Source: Gillisella vitis
GTDB lineage: Bacteria; Pseudomonadota; Alphaproteobacteria; Rhizobiales; Rhizobiaceae
NCBI RefSeq assembly: GCF_014204625.1
Contig: NZ_JACHLU010000004.1
Span: 124,001-188,000 of the forward strand
DNA: 64,000 bases
Reading direction: 5' to 3'
Shown: positions 8,475-18,198 of the stretch, one piece after another
Layout: each line of letters begins with the position of its first letter
Numbering within the stretch: position 1 is the first letter of the stretch
The notes under the pieces: model-generated
Told to the model about the DNA's origin: nothing
The model's input: only the letters and a program-made list of their open reading frames with translations
Database searches by the model: none
Made by a program: the position numbers and the translations under genes

Positions 8475-9266
8475 ATGCGAACGGGTTGGGTGCCTTCGGC
8501 TTTTGTTGTGTTGTCCCTTGCCGTGACAAATCTGGTCACTGTGCAGAATTGCCACGCTTTTGACATCAAAACGGGGATTTCCAAAGAGTCCGGGCCGTTC
8601 GACCTGTTTAAGTTTGGCTTTAATGCCCAGAAAAACGGCAAAACGCAGGATGCCGTGGAGGCCTATCGCTATGCGGCGGAAAAGGGGCATACCGGATCGC
8701 GCTGGGCTTTGGCCAACATGTATGCCGACGGCGATGGTGTTGTCAAAAACGACTATGAAGCCTTCAAGATTTATTCCGAAATTGCCAATCAGGGTGTCGA
8801 GCCTGGTTCAGAAGACACGGTTTACTTTGTCAACGCTCTGGTGTCGCTGGCGGGCTATTTCCGCACCGGCATTCCCGGAAGTCCCGTCAAGGCAGATCTT
8901 GTGCAGGCGCGTCAGCTTTATTTTCAGGCTGCCTCGGCCTTTGGTTATCCCGATGCCCAATTTGACCTTGCCCAGATGATGTTGGCAGGTGAGGGCGGCA
9001 GGCGCAATGTGCAGCAGGCCAAAAAATGGCTGAATGTTGCCCGCAAAAATGGCCATGCAGGCGCAATGGCTCTGTTCGGCCATGTGATTTTTGATGAAGG
9101 CCAGACGGCGCGTGGTCTTGCGTTTATGACGGCTGCCATGGACAAATGTGCCCCGAAGGACTGCACCTGGATTGAGGACATGCAGGAGAAGGCGTTTTCG
9201 CTGGCAGACGAGAAAGAACGCCGGGTGGCCGTGGCGCTGGTGCCGCAGGTGCAGGATCAGCCTTGA
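8475..9266 (+). CDS. exoR: ExoR-type periplasmic Sel1-repeat regulator
   Basis: A 263-residue secreted Sel1-like repeat protein matching ExoR, the periplasmic inhibitor of the ExoS(ChvG)-ChvI two-component system in rhizobia and agrobacteria. That system controls succinoglycan, motility and acid or host responses. The signal peptide runs to about residue 29 (CHA|FD). The mature start has the characteristic GISKESGPFDLFKFGF segment. Sel1 repeats follow, for example AVEAYRYAAEKGHTGSRWALA, ARQLYFQAASAFGYPDAQFDLA and AKKWLNVARKNGHAGAMALFG, ending near residue 225. The ATG at 8475 gives a well-formed signal peptide; in-frame starts further upstream (8400, 8445, 8454) would add a polar extension, so the start is uncertain. 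It faces xthA convergently, 11 bp apart. The identification is from remembered similarity to S. meliloti ExoR. Confidence 0.87.
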   Translation: MRTGWVPSAFVVLSLAVTNLVTVQNCHAFDIKTGISKESGPFDLFKFGFNAQKNGKTQDAVEAYRYAAEKGHTGSRWALANMYADGDGVVKNDYEAFKIYSEIANQGVEPGSEDTVYFVNALVSLAGYFRTGIPGSPVKADLVQARQLYFQAASAFGYPDAQFDLAQMMLAGEGGRRNVQQAKKWLNVARKNGHAGAMALFGHVIFDEGQTARGLAFMTAAMDKCAPKDCTWIEDMQEKAFSLADEKERRVAVALVPQVQDQP

Positions 9267-9277
9267 TCGGTAAACCT

Positions 9278-10075
9278 TCAGCCCGCCGGCCTGAAGTTGA
9301 AATGACCGATCACGGGCACATGGTCGGACGGCTTTTCTGCACCGCGCACATGCTTTTCAATATCGGTTGAGACGAGCCGGTCGGCAGCTTCCGGCGACAG
9401 CAGCAGATGATCAATGCGGATTCCATTGTTTTTCTGCCATGCGCCAGCCTGATAATCCCAGAAGGAATAGTGCTTGAGCGCATCCGTTGTGGCGCGCACC
9501 GCTTCTGTGAGCCCCAGATTTTCCAGATTGCGAAAGGCTGCTCGGGTTTTGGGCAAAAACAATGCGTCAGTGGCCCATACGGACGGATCGAAGCAATCAT
9601 GCGGCTCCGGGATAACATTGTAATCACCCGCCAGAATCAGCGGTTCTTCCAGCGCAAGGCGATCTTCAGCAAAGCGTTGCAGGCGAGCCATCCACGCCAG
9701 CTTATAGGGATATTTGACCGGATCATCCGACGGATTGCCATTGGGCAGATACAGCGAGCAAACCCGCAAAACCCCGCCTTGAACAGAAAACACCCCCTCA
9801 ATAAAGCGGGCCTGCTCATCTGCATCGTCGCCGGGCAGGCCACGGTTGACCTCATCCGGCTTGATTTTTGACAGAAGCGCCACCCCATTAAATCCCTTTT
9901 GTCCATGGGTTTCAACGTGATAGCCAAGTGCCTCGATGTCTGCGCGAGGAAAGCCTTCATCGACCGATTTGATTTCCTGCAAACAGGCAATGTCTGGAGA
10001 AGAGCTTTCCAGCCATTGGCACAGCTCTGAAATGCGCGCTTTCACACCGTTGATGTTCCAGGTCGCAATTTTCAT
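9278..10075 (-). CDS. xthA: Exodeoxyribonuclease III
   Basis: A 265-residue AP endonuclease and 3' exonuclease of the ExoIII family, acting in base-excision repair. Family motifs in order: MKIATWNINGVKAR at the N-terminus (Mg-binding Asn), LQEIKS (metal-binding Glu, about residue 36), SLYLPNGNP (about 110), AGDYNVIPEP (about 148, the DxN pair), and the terminal SDHVPVIGHF with the catalytic Asp-His. The minus-strand ATG at 10073-10075 is the natural start. It is convergent with exoR and divergent from the permease gene to its right. Confidence 0.97.
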   Translation of the reverse strand: MKIATWNINGVKARISELCQWLESSSPDIACLQEIKSVDEGFPRADIEALGYHVETHGQKGFNGVALLSKIKPDEVNRGLPGDDADEQARFIEGVFSVQGGVLRVCSLYLPNGNPSDDPVKYPYKLAWMARLQRFAEDRLALEEPLILAGDYNVIPEPHDCFDPSVWATDALFLPKTRAAFRNLENLGLTEAVRATTDALKHYSFWDYQAGAWQKNNGIRIDHLLLSPEAADRLVSTDIEKHVRGAEKPSDHVPVIGHFNFRPAG

Positions 10076-10252
10076 GGGAATTCTCCGTCTTGTCTTGAGG
10101 TCTTTTTAGCTCAATTGCGGCGGTTTACCACTGCGTTTTGCGTAAAAATCTATTTAAGAATTTGTAAATTTTTGCGGTTGCGGCATTCTGTTGTGGTTGC
10201 GTTGCGTCTGTTGGGAGGAGCGGATGCACAAAACATCAAAAAGGGGAACAAA

Positions 10253-11752
10253 ATGTCGAGTATTGTGAACAAGACCGAGCCTGTTGACGAGATTTTACCG
10301 GCTCCCAGGCTGGCGCTGCTGGGCATACAGCATGTGTTGGTGATGTATGCAGGCGCGGTCGCCGTGCCGTTGATTATCGGGCGGGCGCTCAAGCTCTCGC
10401 CGGAAGATGTGGCTTTTCTGATTTCAGCCGATCTGTTTGCCTGCGGGCTGGTCACGCTGATTCAGTCTTTTGGGGTGACGCAATGGTTTGGAATCAAGCT
10501 TCCGGTGATGATGGGCGTGACCTTCGCGTCCGTTGGTCCCATGCTGGCGATGGCGTCCAGCCTGCCGGGCATTGATGGGGCGCGATTGATTTTTGGCTCG
10601 ATCATCGGTGCTGGGCTGGTTTCCTTGCTGATTGCTCCCTTGGTCAGTCGCTTGCTGCGGTTTTTTCCGCCGGTGGTAACGGGAACGATCATTCTGGTGA
10701 TTGGTGTGACATTGATGCGCATTGGCATCAACTGGATATTTGGCAATCCCTTTGGCCCGACAGCGCCCAGCGTGGTAGACCCGGCTGCGGCCAAATGGCT
10801 GGCGGATGTGAAGGCGCTGGCGGCCAGCGGTGTGGCTATTCCCGAAATGCCCGCCAAGCTGGCCCTTGCACCCTCCATTGCCAACCCGGCCTATGCGCCT
10901 TTGAGCGGCATTGCCATTTCGGCGCTGGTGCTGGTGTCGATTCTGCTGATCGCCCGTTTTGGGCGCGGGTTTATTGCCAATGTGTCGGTTTTGCTGGGCA
11001 TTGTCATTGGTGGCGCTGTGACGGCTCTGTTGGGGATGATGCATTTTGACAGGGTGGCCAATGCCGCTTGGTTTGCGCCGATCATGCCCTTTCACTTTGG
11101 CCTGCCGATTTTTGATCCGATTGCCATTGTCACCATGTCGGTGGTGATGATTGTGGTGATGATTGAATCCACCGGCATGTTTCTTGCTCTGGGTGAATTG
11201 ACGGGCAAGCCCGTGACCCGGCCGATGCTGGCGGCGGGCTTGCGAACAGATGGGTTGGGCACGTTGATTGGTGGCGTTTTCAACACCTTCCCTTACACCA
11301 GCTTTTCGCAAAACGTTGGACTGGTGGGTGTCACAGGGGTGCGCTCGCGCTTTGTCTGCGTGGCGGGTGGCCTCATTCTGGTGGCGCTGGGGCTGTTGCC
11401 GAAAATGGCAGCCCTGGTGGAGGCTTTGCCCACCGTTGTGCTGGGCGGGGCAGGCATGGTGATGTTTGGCATGGTGGCCGCCACCGGCATTCGGATTCTC
11501 GCAAGCGTCGATTTCAGGCAGAGCCGCAACAATCTGTTTGTCGTTGCCGTCTCGCTGGGCTTTGGCATGATTCCGCTGATTGCCCCGAACTTCAAACAGT
11601 GGATGCCCCATGAGATTCACACGCTGATTGATTCCGGCATTCTGCTGGCATCATTTGCGGCAATTGCCCTCAACGCCTTTTTCAATGGTGTTGGCGAAAC
11701 ATCCATGAGTGACGTGACAGACGCAGCAAAGCTGGCAGATGCGGCTCATTAA
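10253..11752 (+). CDS. NCS2-family purine (xanthine/urate type) permease
   Basis: A 499-residue polytopic permease of the nucleobase:cation symporter-2 family (COG2233), importing purines such as xanthine or urate with protons. About 12-14 hydrophobic segments are visible. The QH pair in the first segment (LGIQHVLVMYAGAVAVPL) and the family signature in the form QNVGLVGVTGVRSR (about residue 345) place it with the xanthine/urate branch rather than uracil transporters. The ATG at 10253 follows an AAGGGGA site, and the in-frame sequence upstream is not membrane-like. A xanthine phosphoribosyltransferase gene elsewhere in the window (41899) would act on an imported purine, but the two are not linked. 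Confidence 0.9.
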   Translation: MSSIVNKTEPVDEILPAPRLALLGIQHVLVMYAGAVAVPLIIGRALKLSPEDVAFLISADLFACGLVTLIQSFGVTQWFGIKLPVMMGVTFASVGPMLAMASSLPGIDGARLIFGSIIGAGLVSLLIAPLVSRLLRFFPPVVTGTIILVIGVTLMRIGINWIFGNPFGPTAPSVVDPAAAKWLADVKALAASGVAIPEMPAKLALAPSIANPAYAPLSGIAISALVLVSILLIARFGRGFIANVSVLLGIVIGGAVTALLGMMHFDRVANAAWFAPIMPFHFGLPIFDPIAIVTMSVVMIVVMIESTGMFLALGELTGKPVTRPMLAAGLRTDGLGTLIGGVFNTFPYTSFSQNVGLVGVTGVRSRFVCVAGGLILVALGLLPKMAALVEALPTVVLGGAGMVMFGMVAATGIRILASVDFRQSRNNLFVVAVSLGFGMIPLIAPNFKQWMPHEIHTLIDSGILLASFAAIALNAFFNGVGETSMSDVTDAAKLADAAH

Positions 11753-11772
11753 GCCTGCAAATCAGGCCGTAG

Positions 11773-11798
11773 ATGCCGCCGGAGCAATCCGGCGGCAT
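11773..11798. terminator. Hairpin between convergent permease and erpA genes
   Basis: A perfect 11-bp stem, ATGCCGCCGGA (11773-11783) with TCCGGCGGCAT (11788-11798), has a GCAA loop. There is no T-run on either side, so termination is only presumed from its place between convergent genes. Confidence 0.5.
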
Positions 11799-11805
11799 GG
11801 TATCA

Positions 11806-12138
11806 TTACACCGCAAAGCTGGTGCCGCAGCCGCAGCTGGCAACAGCATTGGGATTGTTGATCTGGAAAGACTGACCCAAAAGATTATCGACAAAGTCAA
11901 TTTCAGAGCCAGCCATATAGATCAGCGACATTTCGTCAATCAACAGGGTTGCGCCATCGCGCTCGATCACCAGATCGCCCGCTTGCGCCTCCTTGTCGAG
12001 GTCGAATTTATAGGAAAATCCGGAACAGCCGCCGCCTTCCACTGAAACGCGCAAAGCTTTTTTTTCGGCGTCAGCCGCCACAATTTTGGCAATGCGCCGG
12101 GCGGCAGCCTCGGAAACGGTTACAGTCTGATTCGTCAT
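11806..12138 (-). CDS. erpA: A-type iron-sulfur carrier (ErpA/IscA family)
   Basis: A 110-residue A-type carrier that receives Fe-S clusters and inserts them into target proteins. The three conserved cysteines are present: one in EGGGCSGFSYKF (about residue 38) and two in the terminal SCGCGTSF. Length and order fit ErpA/IscA/SufA. Placement divergent from dgt and away from any isc or suf operon favours the stand-alone ErpA type, as commonly annotated in alphaproteobacteria. The gap to dgt (about 190 bp) must hold both promoters. Confidence 0.93.
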   Translation of the reverse strand: MTNQTVTVSEAAARRIAKIVAADAEKKALRVSVEGGGCSGFSYKFDLDKEAQAGDLVIERDGATLLIDEMSLIYMAGSEIDFVDNLLGQSFQINNPNAVASCGCGTSFAV

Positions 12139-12329
12139 AATGGCCTCCTGACGGGTTCAAGGCCCGTAGAAAATTGGTAAACTGGATTGCAGATTAGCCT
12201 GAAATCCCGTCTTTCGATATAAAAATGCATTCAAAACACGGCATGGTGTGTCTGTGGGCCGTGCCTTGTGCGGTCATTTCCTATAGGTATGAAGTCATCA
12301 TCAAAGCGTCAATGGGTGGCAGGGCAGGC

Positions 12330-13547
12330 ATGACGATCGATAAGAATGCATTGGGATTTGGTTTTGGCGAACGCGCGGTTTTTGCCGCCGACCCATGGAC
12401 CTCGCGGGGCAGGCTTTATCCTGAAGGCAACAGCCTGACGCGGTCTGATTTTCAGCGCGACCGCGACCGCATTGTCCATACCACCGCTTTTCGTCGATTG
12501 AAGCACAAGACGCAGGTGTTCATTGGTCCCGATGGTGACCATTATCGCACACGGCTGACCCACACCATTGAAGTGGCCCAGATTGCGCGTGCGCTGGCGC
12601 GTGCTTTTCATATTGATGAGGATCTGGCAGAAGGCGTGGCGCTGGTGCATGATTTTGGCCACACACCTTTTGGTCACACCGGCGAGGATGCGCTGCACGA
12701 ACTGCTGTTGCCCTATGGCGGTTTTGATCACAACGCCCAATCGTTGCGCATTGTCACCAAGCTGGAGCGGCGTTATGCTGAGTTCGATGGCCTGAACCTG
12801 ACATGGGAAACGCTGGAAGGTCTGGTCAAGCACAATGGGCCGCTGACGACACCGGACGGGCAGGGCGTGAAAGGTGAGGTGCCTCTGCCTATCGTGGAAT
12901 ATTGCCAGCTTCAGGATCTCGACATTGCCAGCTACGCCAGTCTCGAGGCGCAGTCTGCCGCTGTGGCCGATGACATTGCCTATAATACCCACGATATTGA
13001 TGATGGCTTACGTTCAGGCTTCCTGACCTTCGAGATGCTGGAAGAGGTGCCGTTTCTGGCGGGCCTGATGAAAGAGGTGCGCGATCGCTATCCCAATCTG
13101 GAGGCGGACCGCTTTACCCATGAAATCATGCGCCGTCAGATCACCCGCATGGTCGAAGATGTGATTGCGGTGGCGCAAAGCCGCCTGAACCGGATCAAAC
13201 CCATGTCATCCGATGACATTCGCCGGGCCGGTGAAACCATTATCACATTTTCGGATGAGATGGCCGAGACCGATCGGCAGATCAAGAAAATGCTGTTTTC
13301 AAAAATCTATCGCCATCCTGACATTATGCGTATTCGTGCAGGGGCAGCCCAGATTGTGACTGACCTGTTCAATGCCTATATGGCCGACCCAACATTGATG
13401 CGCAGTGATTATTGGGTGGAGCATACCGCAGGGCTGGAAACGCCAGCCAAGGCACGCCATGTCGGCGATTTTCTGGCAGGCATGACCGATACTTATGCTG
13501 TGCGCGTTCACCGTCAGCTGTTTGACCACACACCCGATTTGCGTTAG
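12330..13547 (+). CDS. dgt: Deoxyguanosinetriphosphate triphosphohydrolase-like protein
   Basis: A 405-residue HD-domain dNTPase (dGTPase-like, type 2) that removes triphosphate from deoxynucleotides. The N-terminal [22 protein letters not shown] segment is diagnostic. The metal-binding HD set follows: the His in [17 protein letters not shown] (about residue 75) and [15 protein letters not shown] (about residue 105). The start at 12330 ([16 protein letters not shown]) is chosen for similarity to homologues and an AGGGCAGG purine tract; longer in-frame starts (12225, 12312) exist. It leads into argS 60 bp downstream in the usual alphaproteobacterial order erpA<>dgt-argS. Confidence 0.94.
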   Translation: MTIDKNALGFGFGERAVFAADPWTSRGRLYPEGNSLTRSDFQRDRDRIVHTTAFRRLKHKTQVFIGPDGDHYRTRLTHTIEVAQIARALARAFHIDEDLAEGVALVHDFGHTPFGHTGEDALHELLLPYGGFDHNAQSLRIVTKLERRYAEFDGLNLTWETLEGLVKHNGPLTTPDGQGVKGEVPLPIVEYCQLQDLDIASYASLEAQSAAVADDIAYNTHDIDDGLRSGFLTFEMLEEVPFLAGLMKEVRDRYPNLEADRFTHEIMRRQITRMVEDVIAVAQSRLNRIKPMSSDDIRRAGETIITFSDEMAETDRQIKKMLFSKIYRHPDIMRIRAGAAQIVTDLFNAYMADPTLMRSDYWVEHTAGLETPAKARHVGDFLAGMTDTYAVRVHRQLFDHTPDLR

Positions 13548-13610
13548 GCAGCGGGCGAAAGTGCCGCCGCCTCTGGTGTCGTCTGTTTGCATTTGTCTGG
13601 ATTGATCGTC

Positions 13611-15368
13611 ATGAACCTCTTCGCCGATTTTGAAAATCGAATCAAAAACGCTCTCGAAAGCATTGATATTGTAAAAGAAAAGCGAAGTGAGCTTTCTTTT
13701 GACAGAATCATTGTCGAGCCGCCGCGCGATGCAAGTCACGGCGATGCGGCCACCAATGCGGCCATGGTTCTGTCCAAGCCGCTTGGCACCAACCCGCGGG
13801 CGCTGGCTGATCTTCTGGGCGAAAAGCTGAAAGAAGATGCCGATGTCGCCGAGGTTTCTGTGGCCGGTCCCGGCTTTTTGAACATTCGTCTGTCCGTGGC
13901 ATACTGGCAGCGTTTGCTGGCGTCCGTCATTGCTGAAGGTGAGGCCTATGGCCGCTCCAAACTGGGCGATGGCCGCAAGGTCAATGTGGAATATGTCTCG
14001 GCCAATCCCACTGGTCCCATGCATGTGGGCCATTGCCGTGGGGCGGTGGTGGGCGATGCGCTGGCCAATCTGCTGGCCTTTGCCGGCTATGACGTGACCA
14101 AGGAATATTACATCAACGATGCCGGATCGCAGATTGATGTGCTGGCGCGCTCGGTTTTCATTCGCTACCGCGAGGCGCTGGGCGAAAGCGTGGGCGAAAT
14201 TCCGGCCGGTCTCTATCCTGGCGATTACCTGAAGCCGGTGGGCGAGGCGCTGGCTGCCGAATATGGCGTGCGGCTGCACAATATGCCGGAAGAGCAGTTG
14301 ATGGCGATTGTCAAACCGCGTGCCATTGACGCGATGATGGCGATGATCCGTGATGATCTGGCCGCCCTGAATGTGCATCACGATGTGTTCTACTCGGAAC
14401 GGCAGTTGCACGACAATGGCGCAACACCGATTCGCACCGCCATCAATGATCTGACCTTCAAGGGCCATGTTTATCGCGGCACACTGCCGCCACCAAAGGG
14501 ACAATTGCCGGAAGACTGGGAAGATCGGGAGCAGACCCTGTTTCGCTCCACCGAAGTCGGCGATGACATGGACCGGCCCCTGATCAAGTCCGATGGCAGC
14601 TATACGTATTTTGCGGCAGACGTTGCTTATTTCAAGGATAAGTATGATCGTGGTTTTGACCAGATGATCTATGTGCTGGGCGCGGACCACGGTGGCTATG
14701 TGAAGCGGCTTGAGGCTGTGGCGCGGGCCGTGTCGGATGGCAAGGCGAAATTGACCGTGCTGTTGTGCCAGATGGTCAAGCTGTTGCGGGATGGCGAGCC
14801 GGTCAAGATGTCCAAGCGCTCCGGCGATTTCGTGACCCTGCGGGATGTGGTGGATGAAGTGGGCCGTGATTCGGTGCGTTTCATGATGCTGTATCGCAAA
14901 AGCAGCGAAACGCTGGATTTTGACTTTGCAAAAGTCACAGAACAGTCCAAGGATAATCCGGTGTTTTACGTGCAATATGCGCACGCACGCTGCATGTCTA
15001 TTTTCCGGCAGGCATTCGAGGCGTTTGGCGAGATGGATCTTTCGCCCCAAACCCTTGCAAATGCTGTGAAAGACATCACGGACCCGGCTGAAATGCAGCT
15101 GGTGGCAAAGCTTGCGGAATATCCGCGAATCGTTGAAGCTGCGGCACTGTCCATGGAGCCGCATCGCATCGCATTTTATCTGTATGATCTGGCCAGTTCT
15201 TTCCATGCGCACTGGAATAAAGGTAAGGATCATCCAGAATTACGATTTGTTAACGATAAAAACCGACAATCAACCATTGCCAGACTTGGGCTGGTGCATG
15301 GCGTCGCTGCTGTTTTGAGGTCTGGCCTGTCTATTACCGGCACAGATGCTCCGAAAGAAATGCGATAG
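13611..15368 (+). CDS. argS: Arginyl-tRNA synthetase
   Basis: A 585-residue class Ia synthetase charging tRNA-Arg. The N-terminal additional domain (about residues 1-110) is followed by the HIGH motif in [16 protein letters not shown] (about residues 130-145) and by [10 protein letters not shown]. The KMSKS-like loop is [16 protein letters not shown], near residue 400. A DALR anticodon-binding domain ends the protein ([16 protein letters not shown]). The ATG at 13611 gives the usual N-terminus [11 protein letters not shown]. It is probably co-transcribed with the SPOR gene, 66 bp downstream. Confidence 0.98.
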   Translation: MNLFADFENRIKNALESIDIVKEKRSELSFDRIIVEPPRDASHGDAATNAAMVLSKPLGTNPRALADLLGEKLKEDADVAEVSVAGPGFLNIRLSVAYWQRLLASVIAEGEAYGRSKLGDGRKVNVEYVSANPTGPMHVGHCRGAVVGDALANLLAFAGYDVTKEYYINDAGSQIDVLARSVFIRYREALGESVGEIPAGLYPGDYLKPVGEALAAEYGVRLHNMPEEQLMAIVKPRAIDAMMAMIRDDLAALNVHHDVFYSERQLHDNGATPIRTAINDLTFKGHVYRGTLPPPKGQLPEDWEDREQTLFRSTEVGDDMDRPLIKSDGSYTYFAADVAYFKDKYDRGFDQMIYVLGADHGGYVKRLEAVARAVSDGKAKLTVLLCQMVKLLRDGEPVKMSKRSGDFVTLRDVVDEVGRDSVRFMMLYRKSSETLDFDFAKVTEQSKDNPVFYVQYAHARCMSIFRQAFEAFGEMDLSPQTLANAVKDITDPAEMQLVAKLAEYPRIVEAAALSMEPHRIAFYLYDLASSFHAHWNKGKDHPELRFVNDKNRQSTIARLGLVHGVAAVLRSGLSITGTDAPKEMR

Positions 15369-15434
15369 GCCTGTCACCAATAACCCACATTGCACTGGCA
15401 AGCCGATTGTCGCGTAGCGAGTGGAAACAGACCA

Positions 15435-18065
15435 ATGGTGCAAAAACAGGCCGCATATAACAGGGACGCAGCAGGCAATGCTTTTGCGGATGATGATCCG
15501 TTGGCAGAGCTTGCCCGTCTTGTTGGGTATGATGCACCCGTTTTGAATCGGGATGGGGCGCGGCGCGTGGAGCCGCAGGTTTCAGCCGCTCCTGCCGTTG
15601 AGCCTGCCGCCTATGCCGCACACCCTCAGCCGGTCGATCTTCAGAATGAACTGTTGCGCGATCTGGATGGTTATGTCGACGACAGGCAGCCGCACCGCGG
15701 TTACGAGCCGGTGTCTTTTGGCGGGGGTGCCGAATCTGGCCGCACGGCGCTGGACGTTAACCGGGAAGATGATATTGGCCGCGAACCCGATCTGGCTGAT
15801 GAGCTGCTGTGGTCGATGAGTGAAGTGGCGGTTGAACCGCAGCACAGCCGCTCTGGTGGTGCTGATCCGACCGAAGGCTATGGCCGTTACCGTTTGCCGC
15901 TGGCCAATTTCAATCCTGTGCATTCGGCACCACCTCATCCCCATGATCCGCCGATGCAGCGGCAGGAGCCGGTGTTGCAGCCACAAGAGCCTGCACCCGT
16001 TTCTTATGCGGCTCCTGCGCCGGTTGAGCGTTATTGGCAACCGGAACCGGGTGTGGATTTTGCCGCAGAACCGCAGGCAGCGGAAGCACCGTTTGCTGTG
16101 GAGCCAGAGCGCCGCGCGGCCCCGGCGACTTTTCAGGAGCCGGTCTTTGAAGCGCCCATCTTTGAAGCGCCCGTCTTTGAAACACCAGTCGTTGAAACAC
16201 CAGCGTTTGAAGCGCGTACAGCGCCTCGGCGGGATGCGCCGAACTTCTTTGAAGACCTGCCCGATGATAACCGGGCACAGGTTGCCGCACCGCAACTGAT
16301 GCCTGAGCCGCCATTGGCAGCGGCTGTTGAGGATGCAACCGAAGACGATTTCTTTGCAGGCGATCTTGAGCTTGATCTTGCCGAGATTGAGCTGGATTTG
16401 TCCGAGTTTGAGCCAGAGCCGGTTGTTGTGCGCGAGCCGCCAAACCCGGTTGCGGTTGAGCCACCAAGTCCGGTTGCGGTTGAGCCGCTCATGCAGCATG
16501 AAGAGCGTCCCGTTCTTCAGCCATCGGCTGCGCGGCAGACTGTGGTGAACCCCGCCTATGAACCGGCGCGCCAGCAGCAGCGCACGCCTGTGCAGCAGGC
16601 GGCGATGGAATCGCCGGTGCCGCCTTTGCCCTTTGATGCGGCTGCGATTTCGGATCAGGACGAACAGCTTGAAGTGATTGCGCATCTGGATGTGCCAGAT
16701 TTGCCGCCGGTGGAAGACCAAAAGCCTGTCAATTATGCGACGGACTATGATTTTGACATCGATTCCGAGCTGGCAAACCTGCTTGATAAAACTGCCGAGC
16801 AACACCCCATGCCGCAACCTGCTGCTGCACGGGCACCGGCTGCACCTGTGGTCACGGCAGCCGTGCCGCCGATTGCGGAGCAGGTCCGGAATATGCCAAG
16901 CGATGATTTCGATGTGTTCGAAAAAGCGCTTGAGGAGGATTTCCGCCGTAGTCTCGATACCCAGTATAGCTTTGCTGGTCGACAGGCGCCTCCACCGCCC
17001 GAGGAACTTGAGGCGGATGATGACGAATATGAGGTGCCATCATCGTCCCGCCGGTGGATTGCTGTTGCTGCCGCGGCCGCCATTGTGCTTGTGGCAGGCG
17101 GTGGCGTGTATGCATGGATGCACAGCAGTGGCGGCGAAATGCTTGGCGGTGGTGAGCCTAAAATTGTTATGGCCGATACGGACCCGGTCAAGGTTGTGCC
17201 TGCAAATCCTGGTGGCAAATCGGTGCCAAACCAGAACAAGGCCGTCTATGATCGCGTCTCTGGCGCAACACCGGAACAGCCCGCGCAGAAAAATCTGATT
17301 TCGTCTGAAGAAGAGCCGATGGATGTTGCACAGCGAACGCTGGAGCCAGACAGTTTGCCGCTGGATGATGAGGCAAGCGCCGATAACGCCAATGCCAATG
17401 CAGATGCGCAACCGGCCAATTCGGCAACCACAGGCGATAACCAGAGCCTTGCGCCACGCCGGGTCAAGACGATGATTGTGCGCCCGGATGGATCGCTTGT
17501 TGCGCAGGATGAGCCAGCAGCGGCTGGCACGCAGACCGCCAATGCAGCGGCACCAGCTCCAGCCCTGTCGGCTCCATCGTCTGCTCCGGCATCTTCGGGA
17601 CAGTCGGTTGATGATGTGCTGGCGTCTGGCGGTGCTGCATCCGCCACACCTGCTGCCGAGGCTGTGGACACTGCCGGGGTTCCGGCCCCGAACATGCCGG
17701 TGCCTTTGGCGCGGCCAACCCAGACCGCCTCTGCGGCTTCTGCGCCAGCCAGACTTGCGCCGCCAGCCGCTCAGCCGTCGACACCGGCTGCACCGGCCAC
17801 AGCCTCCACGGCGACAGCGTCCGGTGATTATCTGATCCAGATTTCGTCACTGCCGACCGAAGCTGATGCACAGAAGAGCTACAAGAACCTGTCCACCAAA
17901 TATGCCAGCGTGATTGGCGGGCGGGGCATGAATATCAAGGCAGCCGAGGTTGCGGGCAAGGGCACCTATTACCGGGTGCGTATTCCGGCTGGCAGCAAGG
18001 ACGCTGCCGTTTCGCTCTGCGAACGTTATCGCGCCGTTGGCGGTAGCTGCATGGTGGTTCGCTGA
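15435..18065 (+). CDS. SPOR-domain cell-envelope protein with a long Pro/Glu-rich cytoplasmic region
   Basis: An 876-residue single-pass membrane protein. Residues 1-535 form a low-complexity, acidic and proline-rich region without a recognisable fold. It includes tandem units of the form EAPxFE (about residues 233-258: EPVFEAPIFEAPVFETP) and a VAVEPPSPVAVEP duplication. One transmembrane helix lies at about residues 538-562 (RRWIAVAAAAAIVLVAGG). A periplasmic Ala/Pro/Ser-rich linker follows, then a C-terminal SPOR domain (about 797-876) starting YLIQISSLPTEADAQ and ending CMVVR. SPOR domains bind denuded septal peptidoglycan, so a role in cell division or envelope growth is likely. The gene sits between argS and nagZ, its normal place in Rhizobiales. 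The start at 15435 is chosen after a GTGGAAACAG tract. Confidence 0.85.
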   Translation: MVQKQAAYNRDAAGNAFADDDPLAELARLVGYDAPVLNRDGARRVEPQVSAAPAVEPAAYAAHPQPVDLQNELLRDLDGYVDDRQPHRGYEPVSFGGGAESGRTALDVNREDDIGREPDLADELLWSMSEVAVEPQHSRSGGADPTEGYGRYRLPLANFNPVHSAPPHPHDPPMQRQEPVLQPQEPAPVSYAAPAPVERYWQPEPGVDFAAEPQAAEAPFAVEPERRAAPATFQEPVFEAPIFEAPVFETPVVETPAFEARTAPRRDAPNFFEDLPDDNRAQVAAPQLMPEPPLAAAVEDATEDDFFAGDLELDLAEIELDLSEFEPEPVVVREPPNPVAVEPPSPVAVEPLMQHEERPVLQPSAARQTVVNPAYEPARQQQRTPVQQAAMESPVPPLPFDAAAISDQDEQLEVIAHLDVPDLPPVEDQKPVNYATDYDFDIDSELANLLDKTAEQHPMPQPAAARAPAAPVVTAAVPPIAEQVRNMPSDDFDVFEKALEEDFRRSLDTQYSFAGRQAPPPPEELEADDDEYEVPSSSRRWIAVAAAAAIVLVAGGGVYAWMHSSGGEMLGGGEPKIVMADTDPVKVVPANPGGKSVPNQNKAVYDRVSGATPEQPAQKNLISSEEEPMDVAQRTLEPDSLPLDDEASADNANANADAQPANSATTGDNQSLAPRRVKTMIVRPDGSLVAQDEPAAAGTQTANAAAPAPALSAPSSAPASSGQSVDDVLASGGAASATPAAEAVDTAGVPAPNMPVPLARPTQTASAASAPARLAPPAAQPSTPAAPATASTATASGDYLIQISSLPTEADAQKSYKNLSTKYASVIGGRGMNIKAAEVAGKGTYYRVRIPAGSKDAAVSLCERYRAVGGSCMVVR

Positions 18066-18085
18066 TCCCTGTCGGTTTTTACAAC

Positions 18086-18121
18086 AAGGGTGCCATTTCA
18101 GCCGAAATGGCACCCTTTTTT
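18086..18121 (+). terminator. Intrinsic terminator after the SPOR gene
   Basis: A perfect 14-bp stem, AAGGGTGCCATTTC (18086-18099) with GAAATGGCACCCTT (18104-18117), has an AGCC loop and is followed by Ts. nagZ therefore probably starts a new transcript. Confidence 0.93.
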
Positions 18122-18198
18122 GTGCGTTGAACAGTCTTTCCTGTGCATGATTGCCGCAAGCCTATCGGTTTTTTCCAAAGCTTGATTATTGTCGCAGT

